The position numbers and the translations under genes were made by a program. Positions 7,280 through 13,323 of a stretch of DNA of 14,946 nt are shown here, piece by piece. The notes beneath the pieces were generated by a model. That model ran no database searches, was not told where the DNA came from, and saw only the letters and a program-made list of their open reading frames with translations. Numbering within the stretch: position 1 is the first letter of the stretch; each line of letters opens with the position of its first letter. The DNA is from Methanobacteriota archaeon (lineage in GTDB: Archaea; Hydrothermarchaeota; Hydrothermarchaeia; Hydrothermarchaeales; JACRDW01): NCBI GenBank assembly GCA_016212785.1, contig JACRDW010000080.1, forward strand, positions 1 to 14,946. The letters are read 5' to 3'.

Positions 7280-8755
7280 TTAGTGAGTGACTTCTACGCT
7301 GTACTTCTTGCCGTCTGGCGTTAGAACATGCACGGTGCACGCGAGGCACGGGTCAAAGCTTCGAACTGCTCTGAGCACGTTTATCGGATTCTTTGCGTCT
7401 GGAACCGGAACGCCTATCAAAGCCTGCTCGATTGGTCCTTTCTGACCTCCGTCGTCCACAGGACCCACGTTCCATGCGGTCGGGGTGATTACCTGGTATC
7501 TGTCTATTTTTTTGTCTTTTATATTCACCCAGTGCCCGAGAGCTCCCCTTGGCGCCTCCCAGAGCCCTACTCCAAAACCAGAGCCCGGAACTGCATACGG
7601 AGTATATACTCTTTCCCCGGGTTTAAGCTCGTCCAGCCATTTTACAACAGCGTCTCTCAGAACCAGCGTCTCCTGCGCCCTCGCAATTATCCTTGCGAGT
7701 GCCGAAGCCTTGGCAGCTCCGCCCGCGAGCGCTTTTCTCAGGTCGAAAGGGTCCAGTCCTGCGACCACAAGCCTCGCAAGAGGTCCTACCTCTGCTGCAC
7801 TGCCGTCGTAGCGGGGCGATTTTGCCCAGGAATATGCGGCAGCCTTTCCATAGCTGTCCTGCGGAGGAGGAGCGTTTCCGACGTACATGCCTCCGCTTGC
7901 ATCCGTATACCAGGAGTGCTTCACGTACTCTATGATTTTTTTCTCGTCCATCGCAACTACCTTATTTCCGTCGTAAAAGCCTGCGGGCTCGAATAACTTG
8001 CCTCCGGGCATGTCGTATACGCCGAACGCAAGGAATTTGTTTGGACCCACACCCCAGGTGTCAGCACCCATTCCCTTTGCTGCAAGCACCAGCGCAACTA
8101 TGTCGTGAAGTGCAGAGCCGAGCGAGGCATCAAACTTGCCCTTCGCAACGTTGTCAATTACGGCAGGTACGTGCTCAGTTGCGCCTACCCACTCTGAAAT
8201 CTCCAGCAGCTTCGTTTTGACTTTGAGTATCGCCTCGACGCTTGGAATAAGCGTTGCACCGCCCGGACAGGTAGTCATGTGGTGGGGCACCTTTCCTCCC
8301 AGTACAGCAAGGCATTCGTGCAGCTTGCGCTGGTTCTCCACAGCCTCCATGTATCCCCTGCCTGTCAGAAAATTAAATCTCGTCAGACCAGTTTTTGCAA
8401 CTGCATCGCTGTAGTCAGGTCCTGTCAGTGCATAGATGCTGAGCGCATGGGAATAAATCGTCTGAATGGCCTCGATTATATTTCGCAGCTTTACCGCACC
8501 CTCGGGCGGCGTTACTCCTGCCGCCTTCTCTATCGCTCTGAGACTTACCAGCCTGTGGTCTACGTGGCAGACTCCACAGATTCGCTGGGTAATGGCAGGT
8601 GCATCCCTCGGGTCTCTTCCTACCAGTATTCTCTCAAAGCCGCGGAACATTGTTCCGTGAGTGCGGGCATCCTTTACAACGCCGTTTTCTACCTTTACCG
8701 TTACTCCCAAGTGGCCCTCAAGCCTGGTTACCGGATCAATTTTAATTTCAACCAT
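7280..8755 (-). CDS. [NiFe] hydrogenase large (catalytic) subunit, group 1 membrane type
   Basis: Carries the Ni-Fe(CN)2CO active site of H2 oxidation. The 491 residues hold the two ligand motifs: N-terminal RICGVCHVDH (Cys60, Cys63, His67) and C-terminal DPCLACTVH (Cys470, Cys473, His476). A 15-residue tail follows His476, the usual substrate for the maturation protease encoded next. The residue after Cys63 is His where Pro or Thr is common in group 1 enzymes. It has no signal peptide, as expected for a subunit exported by hitch-hiking on the Tat-bearing small subunit. Translation starts at ATG 8755, 5 bases after a strong GGGGGTG Shine-Dalgarno that overlaps the cytochrome b stop, which is 2 bp away. 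Overall it most resembles Vht/Hya-type uptake hydrogenases linked to a membrane quinone or methanophenazine pool; the exact subgroup needs a phylogeny. Confidence 0.96.
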   Translation of the reverse strand: MVEIKIDPVTRLEGHLGVTVKVENGVVKDARTHGTMFRGFERILVGRDPRDAPAITQRICGVCHVDHRLVSLRAIEKAAGVTPPEGAVKLRNIIEAIQTIYSHALSIYALTGPDYSDAVAKTGLTRFNFLTGRGYMEAVENQRKLHECLAVLGGKVPHHMTTCPGGATLIPSVEAILKVKTKLLEISEWVGATEHVPAVIDNVAKGKFDASLGSALHDIVALVLAAKGMGADTWGVGPNKFLAFGVYDMPGGKLFEPAGFYDGNKVVAMDEKKIIEYVKHSWYTDASGGMYVGNAPPPQDSYGKAAAYSWAKSPRYDGSAAEVGPLARLVVAGLDPFDLRKALAGGAAKASALARIIARAQETLVLRDAVVKWLDELKPGERVYTPYAVPGSGFGVGLWEAPRGALGHWVNIKDKKIDRYQVITPTAWNVGPVDDGGQKGPIEQALIGVPVPDAKNPINVLRAVRSFDPCLACTVHVLTPDGKKYSVEVTH

Positions 8756-8757
8756 TT

Positions 8758-9411
8758 TTACACCCCCTTCTTTGCAATTTCCTCATACTCCAGAGGATGC
8801 TCTTTTTTCATTTTTTCTTCTGAAATCTTTCCGTGCCACCACGTCCAGCTTATTGGAAAATCGTCTGGATTGTAGTGGCTGTTGTAGAAGTGGAATATAA
8901 ATATAGCAAGTATTGCAAGCACTGCTTCGCCGCTGTGTATCGTTCTCGCAGCCGCTATGTACGAGGCAGGCAGCACAGACGCAGCCCCTGACTTGAACCA
9001 GAGTATAATGCCGGTTGGGATGAGCAGGGCGCATCCGAAAACCACTGCCCAGTAGTCGAACTTCTGGTAGTAAGCGTATCTGCCGAACTTAGGTCTTTCT
9101 CCACTCTTCCTGAAGAAGAATCTCAGCATCTGCGCAAAGTCTGAGAAATCCTTTCTCCTCGGAATTATGTCCCTGTGCCCCCAGTCTATGAAAATATAGA
9201 TGATGTTTAAAATCACGGCTGCGATTAGAATAATCCCTGCCATCTTGTGAATCAGCAGAACCGTGCCCATCGTGTATGCATTCTTGTACGTCCATATTCC
9301 CCACGAGCCGGGATACTTCACAGACAAGCCTGTGAATATCAGCACCAGAGTGGAAATGAAAAGCAGTGCGTGCTGTATCCGCTGGTTTAAGGTGAACCTC
9401 TGGAGTTCCAT
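8758..9411 (-). CDS. Hydrogenase-linked b-type cytochrome membrane subunit
   Basis: Passes electrons from the hydrogenase small subunit to the membrane carrier (quinone or methanophenazine). About 217 residues with four hydrophobic helices at roughly 14-34, 50-76, 120-140 and 163-177. Candidate axial heme ligands are His14 (near the start of helix 1), His55 (VLLIHKMAG), and His159 and His174 in the last helix, the pattern of the cytochrome b561/FdhI-like family. The C-terminus (HYNPDDFP...WWHGKISEE) is a cytoplasmic tail of a type I associate with hydrogenase or formate-dehydrogenase gamma subunits. The in-frame GTG at 9414 overlaps the small-subunit TGA. The ATG at 9411 stands 7 bases after AGGAGG, the spacing matching other genes here, so I prefer it. 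Stop and start overlap suggests translational coupling. It lies between small and large subunit genes, unlike Methanosarcina vhtGACD. Confidence 0.9.
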   Translation of the reverse strand: MELQRFTLNQRIQHALLFISTLVLIFTGLSVKYPGSWGIWTYKNAYTMGTVLLIHKMAGIILIAAVILNIIYIFIDWGHRDIIPRRKDFSDFAQMLRFFFRKSGERPKFGRYAYYQKFDYWAVVFGCALLIPTGIILWFKSGAASVLPASYIAAARTIHSGEAVLAILAIFIFHFYNSHYNPDDFPISWTWWHGKISEEKMKKEHPLEYEEIAKKGV

Positions 9412-10427
9412 CACTTTTCCTCCTTGGCTTTCCTTCTCCTGTTAACCGCATCTAGGGCTACATAGCCCGCAAGACCGGCCGTTACTGCGCCGGTGAAGTA
9501 CTTGAAGAACTCGTGGGTGTAGAAGTCAGGCAGCGCCTCAGTCCTGACATAGAAGGGGGATACCTTATCCGGAAACTCGGGGTGCGTGCAGCCTATGCAG
9601 GGCGCACCTGCGTTGGTGCACATATTCATGCCGCCGTTCCACTTTCTTGAAGCACAGTCTGCAAGAGTCACGGGTCCCCTGCACCCGAGGTTGATCAAGC
9701 ACCCTTCGTCTGAGAGATTCTCTGCGTATTTACCTGCGTCGTAAAAGCCTCTCCTCGGGCATTCGTCGTGCAGCTTTACGCCGAAGAACGCTGTGGGTCT
9801 GCCGAGAGCGTCGAGCGTCGGCATCACTCCGATGAGAACAGAAGCCAGGGTTAGAAGTACCCAGTCCGGGTGCGCAGGGCAGCCTGGAATATTAACCACG
9901 GTTTTTCCCAATACTCCGCTCACAGACTTTGCATTCGTCGGGTTTGGCTTACCTGCGGGTATGCCCCCAAACGCGGCGCAGTTTCCTACAGCAACGACTG
10001 CGACCTTCGTTTTTGCTGCCAAGTCCTTAAGGCAGTCTTCAAGTATTATCTCTCTTCCTCCGACTTCCCCAACAACGCAGGCGTGCTTCTTTTCCCCCGT
10101 AGGTATTGAGCCTTCCACAACTAAGACGTCAGGGGTAATTGTCTGCAGTACGCTCGCAGCCTCCTCCCCGGAAGGCACCATGATTGTCGGGTGGAACATT
10201 ATATTTACGTTGAGCTTAAGAACAGCATCATATAAGTCTGGATGCGTCCCCTGAATCAGGGATACAGTGCAGCCAGAATCGCTCTGCCCCTGCAGCCAGA
10301 CTAATTTAACGCCTTTGTCAGCAGCCTGGGCAAATACTTCAGCAATCTGCGGTTTATATAACTCCAGAACAGTACTTGCCCCCATCATGCCAGCTAGCTT
10401 TAAAAAATCTCTCCTCGTTACCCTAAT
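9411..10427 (-). CDS. [NiFe] hydrogenase small subunit with Tat signal and Asp-substituted proximal cluster site
   Basis: Electron-transfer subunit carrying three Fe-S clusters. Numbered from the proposed ATT start at 10427, a Tat signal begins almost at once (TRRDFLK, about 4-10), then a hydrophobic stretch. Proximal-cluster ligands are Cys53, Cys150 (GNCAAFGG) and Cys183 (PGCPAHP), but the first Cys of the usual CxxC is Asp50 (QSDSGC). Distal ligands are His220, Cys223, Cys243 and Cys249; medial ligands Cys258, Cys277 and Cys280. A weak hydrophobic segment near the C-terminus followed by RRRK may anchor it to the membrane. No ATG, GTG or TTG exists between the TATA box (10471-10482) and the RR motif, but ATT lies 5 bases after GGGGGTG. 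Otherwise translation would start at TTG 10520, ATG 10514 or GTG 10508, upstream of that TATA, adding about 27-31 residues. The gene heads the operon small-cytochrome-large-protease. Confidence 0.93.
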   Translation of the reverse strand: MRVTRRDFLKLAGMMGASTVLELYKPQIAEVFAQAADKGVKLVWLQGQSDSGCTVSLIQGTHPDLYDAVLKLNVNIMFHPTIMVPSGEEAASVLQTITPDVLVVEGSIPTGEKKHACVVGEVGGREIILEDCLKDLAAKTKVAVVAVGNCAAFGGIPAGKPNPTNAKSVSGVLGKTVVNIPGCPAHPDWVLLTLASVLIGVMPTLDALGRPTAFFGVKLHDECPRRGFYDAGKYAENLSDEGCLINLGCRGPVTLADCASRKWNGGMNMCTNAGAPCIGCTHPEFPDKVSPFYVRTEALPDFYTHEFFKYFTGAVTAGLAGYVALDAVNRRRKAKEEK

Positions 10428-10431
10428 ACTA

Positions 10432-10440
10432 CCACCCCCT
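10432..10440 (-). promoter_or_regulatory. Shine-Dalgarno before an ATT codon (hydrogenase small subunit)
   Basis: Read on the minus strand, AGGGGGTGG ends four bases before ATT at 10427-10425; counted from its GGTG core the spacer is five bases. The same GGGGGTG core and five-base spacer precede the ATG of the large subunit (8755). This is the main reason for proposing ATT as the initiation codon. Confidence 0.55.
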
Positions 10441-10470
10441 GCTATCCTGTGGAGAAACTGTGCTGTTGCG

Positions 10471-10482
10471 GTATATATATTT
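10471..10482 (-). promoter_or_regulatory. TATA box of the hydrogenase operon
   Basis: Minus-strand TAAATATATATA with adjacent C is a strong archaeal TATA element. It predicts transcription start around 10451, about 24 bases upstream of the proposed ATT start of the small subunit. If it is used, the longer small-subunit reading frame cannot be translated from this transcript. Confidence 0.6.
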
Positions 10483-10504
10483 AGTGGAAAAGTGGATGGT
10501 TTAG

Positions 10505-10520
10505 GCACAATCATGCACAA
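10505..10520. repeat. Direct repeat GCACAA with 10-bp period in divergent promoter
   Basis: GCACAA occurs at 10505-10510 and again at 10515-10520, exactly one helical turn apart, between the leftward hydrogenase TATA and the rightward hypC TATA. Such placement suits a shared regulator binding one face of the helix. A second short repeat, AGTGGA (10483-10488 and 10491-10496), lies beside it. Function is inferred only. Confidence 0.35.
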
Positions 10521-10532
10521 CCGACAGCATAA

Positions 10533-10542
10533 TTTTAAATAA
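10533..10542 (+). promoter_or_regulatory. TATA box for hypC-hypD
   Basis: TTTTAAATAA lies 21-30 bases before the ATG at 10563, so the predicted transcript starts at or very near that codon (leaderless). It is 50 bp from the oppositely oriented hydrogenase TATA box, making this a compact divergent promoter for structural and maturation genes. Confidence 0.5.
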
Positions 10543-10562
10543 TCGCAGGTCTAGTGAAGATT

Positions 10563-10796
10563 ATGTGCCTTGCAATACCAGCGCAAGTTTTGGAAATCAA
10601 AGGTTACGAAGCTGTTCTCGACTTTGGGGGGGTAAAAAGAAAGGCAAACGTCTCGCTCCTTGAGGACGTAAAAATAGGCGATTACGTCATCGTCCATGTT
10701 GGCTTCGCGATTCAGAAGCTGGACAAAAAAGAGGCGGAAGAATCGCTGAAATACTGGAAGGAAATCCTGGAAGCTGAAAACTATGCTGAATTTTAG
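10563..10796 (+). CDS. hypC: Hydrogenase maturation chaperone HypC
   Basis: Small chaperone (77 residues) that forms a complex with HypD to carry the Fe(CN)2CO unit and delivers it to the large subunit. The N-terminal MCLAIP is the family signature; after Met removal Cys2 is the essential residue. A GTG at 10554 is in frame and would add three residues (MKI), but then the essential Cys would no longer be N-terminal, so ATG 10563 is chosen. The position of the TATA box, about 25 bases before this ATG, supports the choice. The conserved internal His appears in VHVGFAI (about residues 45-51). The gene overlaps hypD by 14 bp, so the two are translated as a coupled pair. It is transcribed divergently from the hydrogenase structural operon. 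Confidence 0.95.
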   Translation: MCLAIPAQVLEIKGYEAVLDFGGVKRKANVSLLEDVKIGDYVIVHVGFAIQKLDKKEAEESLKYWKEILEAENYAEF

Positions 10797-11835
10797 GGAT
10801 GAAAAACTGGCTCAAAAAATCGTGCAAAAAATCAAAGAATATTCCGAATCTCTGAGATTCTGCCATGTGTGCGGAACCCACGAGTACACGATAACCCGCT
10901 ACGGCCTGCGCTCCCTGCTGCCGGAGAATATCGAGGTGATTGCAGGTCCGGGCTGCCCGGTCTGCATAACTCCTGCCAGAGAAATCGACGAGGCAATCTG
11001 GCTTGCGGAGCACGGAATTACGGTAGCGACCTTCGGCGACGTCGTTCGGGTTCCGGGAAGCAGTTCTTCGCTTGCCGAGGCAAAGGCAAAAGGGGCAGAC
11101 GTAAGAGTCGTTTACAGTCCGAGCGATGCGGTCGAGCTTGCAAAAAAACCCAGAGACGTTGTCTTCTTTGCAACCGGGTTTGAAACGACCGCACCTGCGA
11201 CTGCGAGCATTATATTAAATTGTCCTCCTGAAAATTTTGGCGTACTTGTATCCCACCGCTTAATACCGCCTGCAATGGAGTTCATGGTTGGAGTAGGGGA
11301 GCACAGATTCGACGGATTCATTGCACCCGGGCATGTTTCTACCATAATCGGGCTGGGACCCTACCAGCTTTTTGCAGAAGCGTACCGCACACCCGTCGTT
11401 GTCGCAGGTTTCGAGCCCCTTGATGTTTTGATGGCGATTGTCATGCTTATCAATCAAATAAAAGAAAAAAATCCCAGGGTTGAAAACGAATACACGCGCT
11501 CGGTGACATTTGAAGGCAACGTCAAGGCGCAGGAAGCTATCAGCAAGGTTTTCGAAGTAACCGGCGGCTACTGGCGGGGCATTGGAAGGCTTGCAAATTC
11601 TGCGCTTAAACTCAGAAGCGAGTTCAGCGAATACGATGCACGCTTAAAATATAATATAAAGCTCGGCGAAATAAGAGAGCTGGACCCGAACTGCAGCTGC
11701 CACCTCGTGATTATCGGCAGACTTGCTCCCCAGCAGTGCAGGCTCTTCGGCAGCGCGTGCACGCCGCAAACGCCTCGAGGACCCTGCATGGTCTCTATGG
11801 AAGGCACCTGCCATATAGCATATCTGGTGAGGTGA
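10783..11835 (+). CDS. hypD: Hydrogenase maturation protein HypD (Fe-S scaffold for Fe(CN)2CO)
   Basis: Iron-sulfur protein on which the cyanide and CO ligands are attached to iron, working with HypC and HypE. The 350 residues show the characteristic motifs: FCHVCGTHE (26-34, Cys30 being the conserved active-site Cys of the CGTHE motif), GPGCPVC (55-61), FATGFETT in the middle, and a C-terminal cysteine-rich region (CSC, QQC, SAC, GPC, GTC) that holds the [4Fe-4S] cluster. Length is normal. It starts inside the end of hypC at ATG 10783 and its final codons contain the GAGGTGA Shine-Dalgarno of the hypA remnant that follows. The hypC-hypD-hypA order fits a once-complete hyp operon. Confidence 0.97.
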   Translation: MLNFRDEKLAQKIVQKIKEYSESLRFCHVCGTHEYTITRYGLRSLLPENIEVIAGPGCPVCITPAREIDEAIWLAEHGITVATFGDVVRVPGSSSSLAEAKAKGADVRVVYSPSDAVELAKKPRDVVFFATGFETTAPATASIILNCPPENFGVLVSHRLIPPAMEFMVGVGEHRFDGFIAPGHVSTIIGLGPYQLFAEAYRTPVVVAGFEPLDVLMAIVMLINQIKEKNPRVENEYTRSVTFEGNVKAQEAISKVFEVTGGYWRGIGRLANSALKLRSEFSEYDARLKYNIKLGEIRELDPNCSCHLVIIGRLAPQQCRLFGSACTPQTPRGPCMVSMEGTCHIAYLVR

Positions 11836-11836
11836 T
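11829..11836 (+). promoter_or_regulatory. Shine-Dalgarno before an ATT codon (hypA remnant)
   Basis: GAGGTGAT, a near-perfect match to the anti-Shine-Dalgarno, overlaps the hypD stop. Its GGTG core (11831-11834) is followed by five bases and then ATT at 11840, the position where hypA should begin. Spacing equals that of the large subunit and hypE starts. Confidence 0.6.
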
Positions 11837-11839
11837 AAT

Positions 11840-11953
11840 ATTCACGAAATTTCCTTAGCCATGAACGTAATAGAAACTGTCGAAAAATCTGTAGAAGTTC
11901 TGGAAGGGAAGGGGCTGATTGTCAAAAATATAAGGGCTTTATCGAAGGCATAG
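11840..11953 (+). pseudogene. hypA: Truncated HypA (nickel insertion accessory protein), N-terminal remnant
   Basis: HypA delivers nickel to the large subunit; its N-terminal MHE (with His2) binds nickel and a later CxxC...CxxC loop binds zinc. Here the frame after the Shine-Dalgarno reads ATT then HEISLAMNVIETVEKS, a clear HypA N-terminus with ATT where ATG is expected, and continues to a TAG at 11951-11953. It gives only about 37 residues instead of about 115; the zinc loop and central strands are absent and the last residues (VKNIRALSKA) match the family only loosely. No continuation is visible in the other frames. An internal ATG at 11861 could start a 30-residue peptide lacking the MHE motif. 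A functional hypA, if needed, must lie elsewhere. Confidence 0.8.
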
Positions 11954-11954
11954 G

Positions 11955-11963
11955 TTTATATAA
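11955..11963 (+). promoter_or_regulatory. Possible TATA box upstream of the zinc-ribbon gene
   Basis: TTTATATAA directly follows the hypA remnant stop. It predicts a start near 11987 and a leader of about 60 bases. A second AT-rich stretch (about 12003-12027) is nearer the gene, so the true promoter is uncertain. Confidence 0.4.
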
Positions 11964-12045
11964 TAGTATTGTCCAACTTGAGCCAGTATACGGAGATTCT
12001 ACTTTTAGTATAATCTTTTGTATAACTAAAACAAAGGAGAATAGT

Positions 12046-12222
12046 ATGGAGTACGAAAAGAGAGGTTTTGGACGCGGGGGCTATGACAGGCCGCCGAGGG
12101 AAATGCACAAGGTAACCTGCGCAGACTGCGGGCAAGAAACCGAAGTTCCCTTCAAACCCGACGGCACAAGACCGGTTTATTGTAGAGACTGCTACCAGAA
12201 ACGCAAGCCGAGAAGATACTAG
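12046..12222 (+). CDS. Small CxxC-x17-CxxC zinc-ribbon protein
   Basis: A 58-residue protein with an Arg/Gly-rich N-terminus (KRGFGRGGYDRPPRE, 5-19) followed by a zinc ribbon. CADC at 25-28 and CRDC at 46-49 are separated by exactly 17 residues, the defining spacing of the CxxC-x17-CxxC domain family; the body contains VPFKPDGTRPVYC. The C-terminus is basic (QKRKPRRY). Basic charge and RGG-like elements suggest nucleic-acid binding, an inference from composition; no function is established for the family that I can state. AAAGGAGA (12033-12040) gives a good ribosome site before ATG 12046. It lies between hyp genes but may not belong to that function. The TAG stop overlaps the TAG of convergent hypE in a shared CTAG. 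Confidence 0.85.
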   Translation: MEYEKRGFGRGGYDRPPREMHKVTCADCGQETEVPFKPDGTRPVYCRDCYQKRKPRRY

Positions 12223-13232
12223 CAGACTCGTGGCACTGGATCGCCAATTGGCGGCTGCATTATTCTTCTGCCGCCTACTACTGTTTTAAGAATTACTTTT
12301 TTGTTATAGTTATTTGTAACTTCGCCGATTATTTGGGCATCCTTGCCTATTTTTGTTTTTCTTATTACTTCTAAAACCTCTTCCGCTTTTTCCGGTCTAA
12401 CTCCGATAACTGCCTTGCCCTCGTTTGCGACTGTAAGGGGGTCAATGCCGAGCATCTCGCTTGCTGCGACGACTTCTTTTTTGAGCGGGATTTTGTTTTC
12501 CTGAACTACTATGCCGAGATTATTTTTCTTTGCCCACTCGTTGAGCGCAGATGCCAGACCGCCTCTCGTAGGGTCTTTCATCGCAGTTATCCCTCCCGCT
12601 GCCAGGGCTTTTTCAACCATGCTCCAGAGCGGTGCAACATCGCTCTGCAGCGTCGTTTCGAATCCGAAGCCCTCTCGAAAAGACATTAAAGCAATGCCGT
12701 GGTCGCCTATGCTTCCTGTCAGAATTATTTTATCTCTGTCCTGCAAGCCCGAATCTTTTACAACCCTTCCTTTCTCTGCTATTCCAACACCGGTTGTTGT
12801 TATAACAATTTTATCAAGTGCCCCTTTTTCCATGACCTTTGTATCGCCTGCTATAATCGCTATATTCTCTGCCCTCGCAATCTCGTCCATTGAGCTGATT
12901 ATTTTTTCCAAGTCTTCAGAAAGAAAGCCCTCCTCGACGACGATTGCGCTCGTTATCGCGACGGGCTTTGCGCCCATCATGGAAACGTCGTTTATGGTAC
13001 CGCAGACAGCGAGACTGCCTATGTCGCCGCCGGGAAAAAAAATCGGTTTAATCGTGTGCGCATCCGTCGAAATGACGATTTCCTTGTCGCCGACTGGAAT
13101 GCTCGCGCCGTCGTCCAGCTCGTCCAGACCAACGCCGCCTGCGCTCCTGTTTTTAATGCGCGCGACTATGACCTGCGAGATGAGCTGATTCATCAGCTCT
13201 CCGCCTGCGCCGTGAGCAAGGGTTATCTTCAC
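12219..13232 (-). CDS. hypE: Hydrogenase maturation protein HypE (thiocarboxamide dehydratase)
   Basis: Accepts a carbamoyl group from HypF on its C-terminal cysteine and dehydrates it with ATP to a thiocyanate, the source of the CN ligands of the hydrogenase iron. The 337 residues show the PurM-like fold family signature HGAGGELMNQL (7-17), the ATP-binding region with GDTKVME and KDPTRGG, and the diagnostic C-terminal PRVC with Cys337 as the modified residue. The start is GTG at 13232, five bases after GGTG, which supports this codon. It is on the opposite strand to hypC-hypD. HypF, its partner, is not in the window. The promoter probably lies in the 91-bp divergent spacer shared with the restriction-modification gene. 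Confidence 0.96.
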   Translation of the reverse strand: MKITLAHGAGGELMNQLISQVIVARIKNRSAGGVGLDELDDGASIPVGDKEIVISTDAHTIKPIFFPGGDIGSLAVCGTINDVSMMGAKPVAITSAIVVEEGFLSEDLEKIISSMDEIARAENIAIIAGDTKVMEKGALDKIVITTTGVGIAEKGRVVKDSGLQDRDKIILTGSIGDHGIALMSFREGFGFETTLQSDVAPLWSMVEKALAAGGITAMKDPTRGGLASALNEWAKKNNLGIVVQENKIPLKKEVVAASEMLGIDPLTVANEGKAVIGVRPEKAEEVLEVIRKTKIGKDAQIIGEVTNNYNKKVILKTVVGGRRIMQPPIGDPVPRVC

Positions 13233-13323
13233 TAGACCACCAGATGAGGCATTTCGATTATTCTCTACTTAAAGTTATCCGCGCCCAGAAACTTTAATAA
13301 GTCAGGCGTAGAAACAAAAACCG
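13233..13323. promoter_or_regulatory. Divergent promoter between hypE and the type IIG enzyme
   Basis: The 91-bp spacer has two candidate TATA elements in opposite directions. Minus-strand CTTTAAGTA, around 13266-13274, is about 38 bases before the hypE GTG. Plus-strand TTTAATAA (13293-13300) is centred about 27 bases before the ATG at 13324, implying a leaderless transcript for the restriction-modification gene. Confidence 0.45.

Noticed and set aside
7328..7996. Plus-strand frame opposite the hydrogenase large subunit
   Set aside because: Antisense to a gene with complete L1 and L2 motifs; no recognisable protein.
10428..10520. Longer small-subunit N-terminus starting at TTG 10520, ATG 10514 or GTG 10508
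   Set aside because: It would be translated through the strong TATA box at 10471-10482 and places about 35 extra residues before the Tat motif without a Shine-Dalgarno; kept only as an alternative.
10554..10562. GTG 10554 as the hypC start
   Set aside because: It would put three residues before the Met-Cys that must be N-terminal for HypC function, and its predicted position relative to the TATA box is too close.
11840..12222. Split HypA: N-terminal nickel segment and a separate zinc ribbon acting as two halves
   Set aside because: The zinc ribbon has CxxC-x17-CxxC spacing and an RGG-like N-terminus matching another family, while the HypA zinc loop is shorter-spaced; the central HypA strands are missing from both ORFs.
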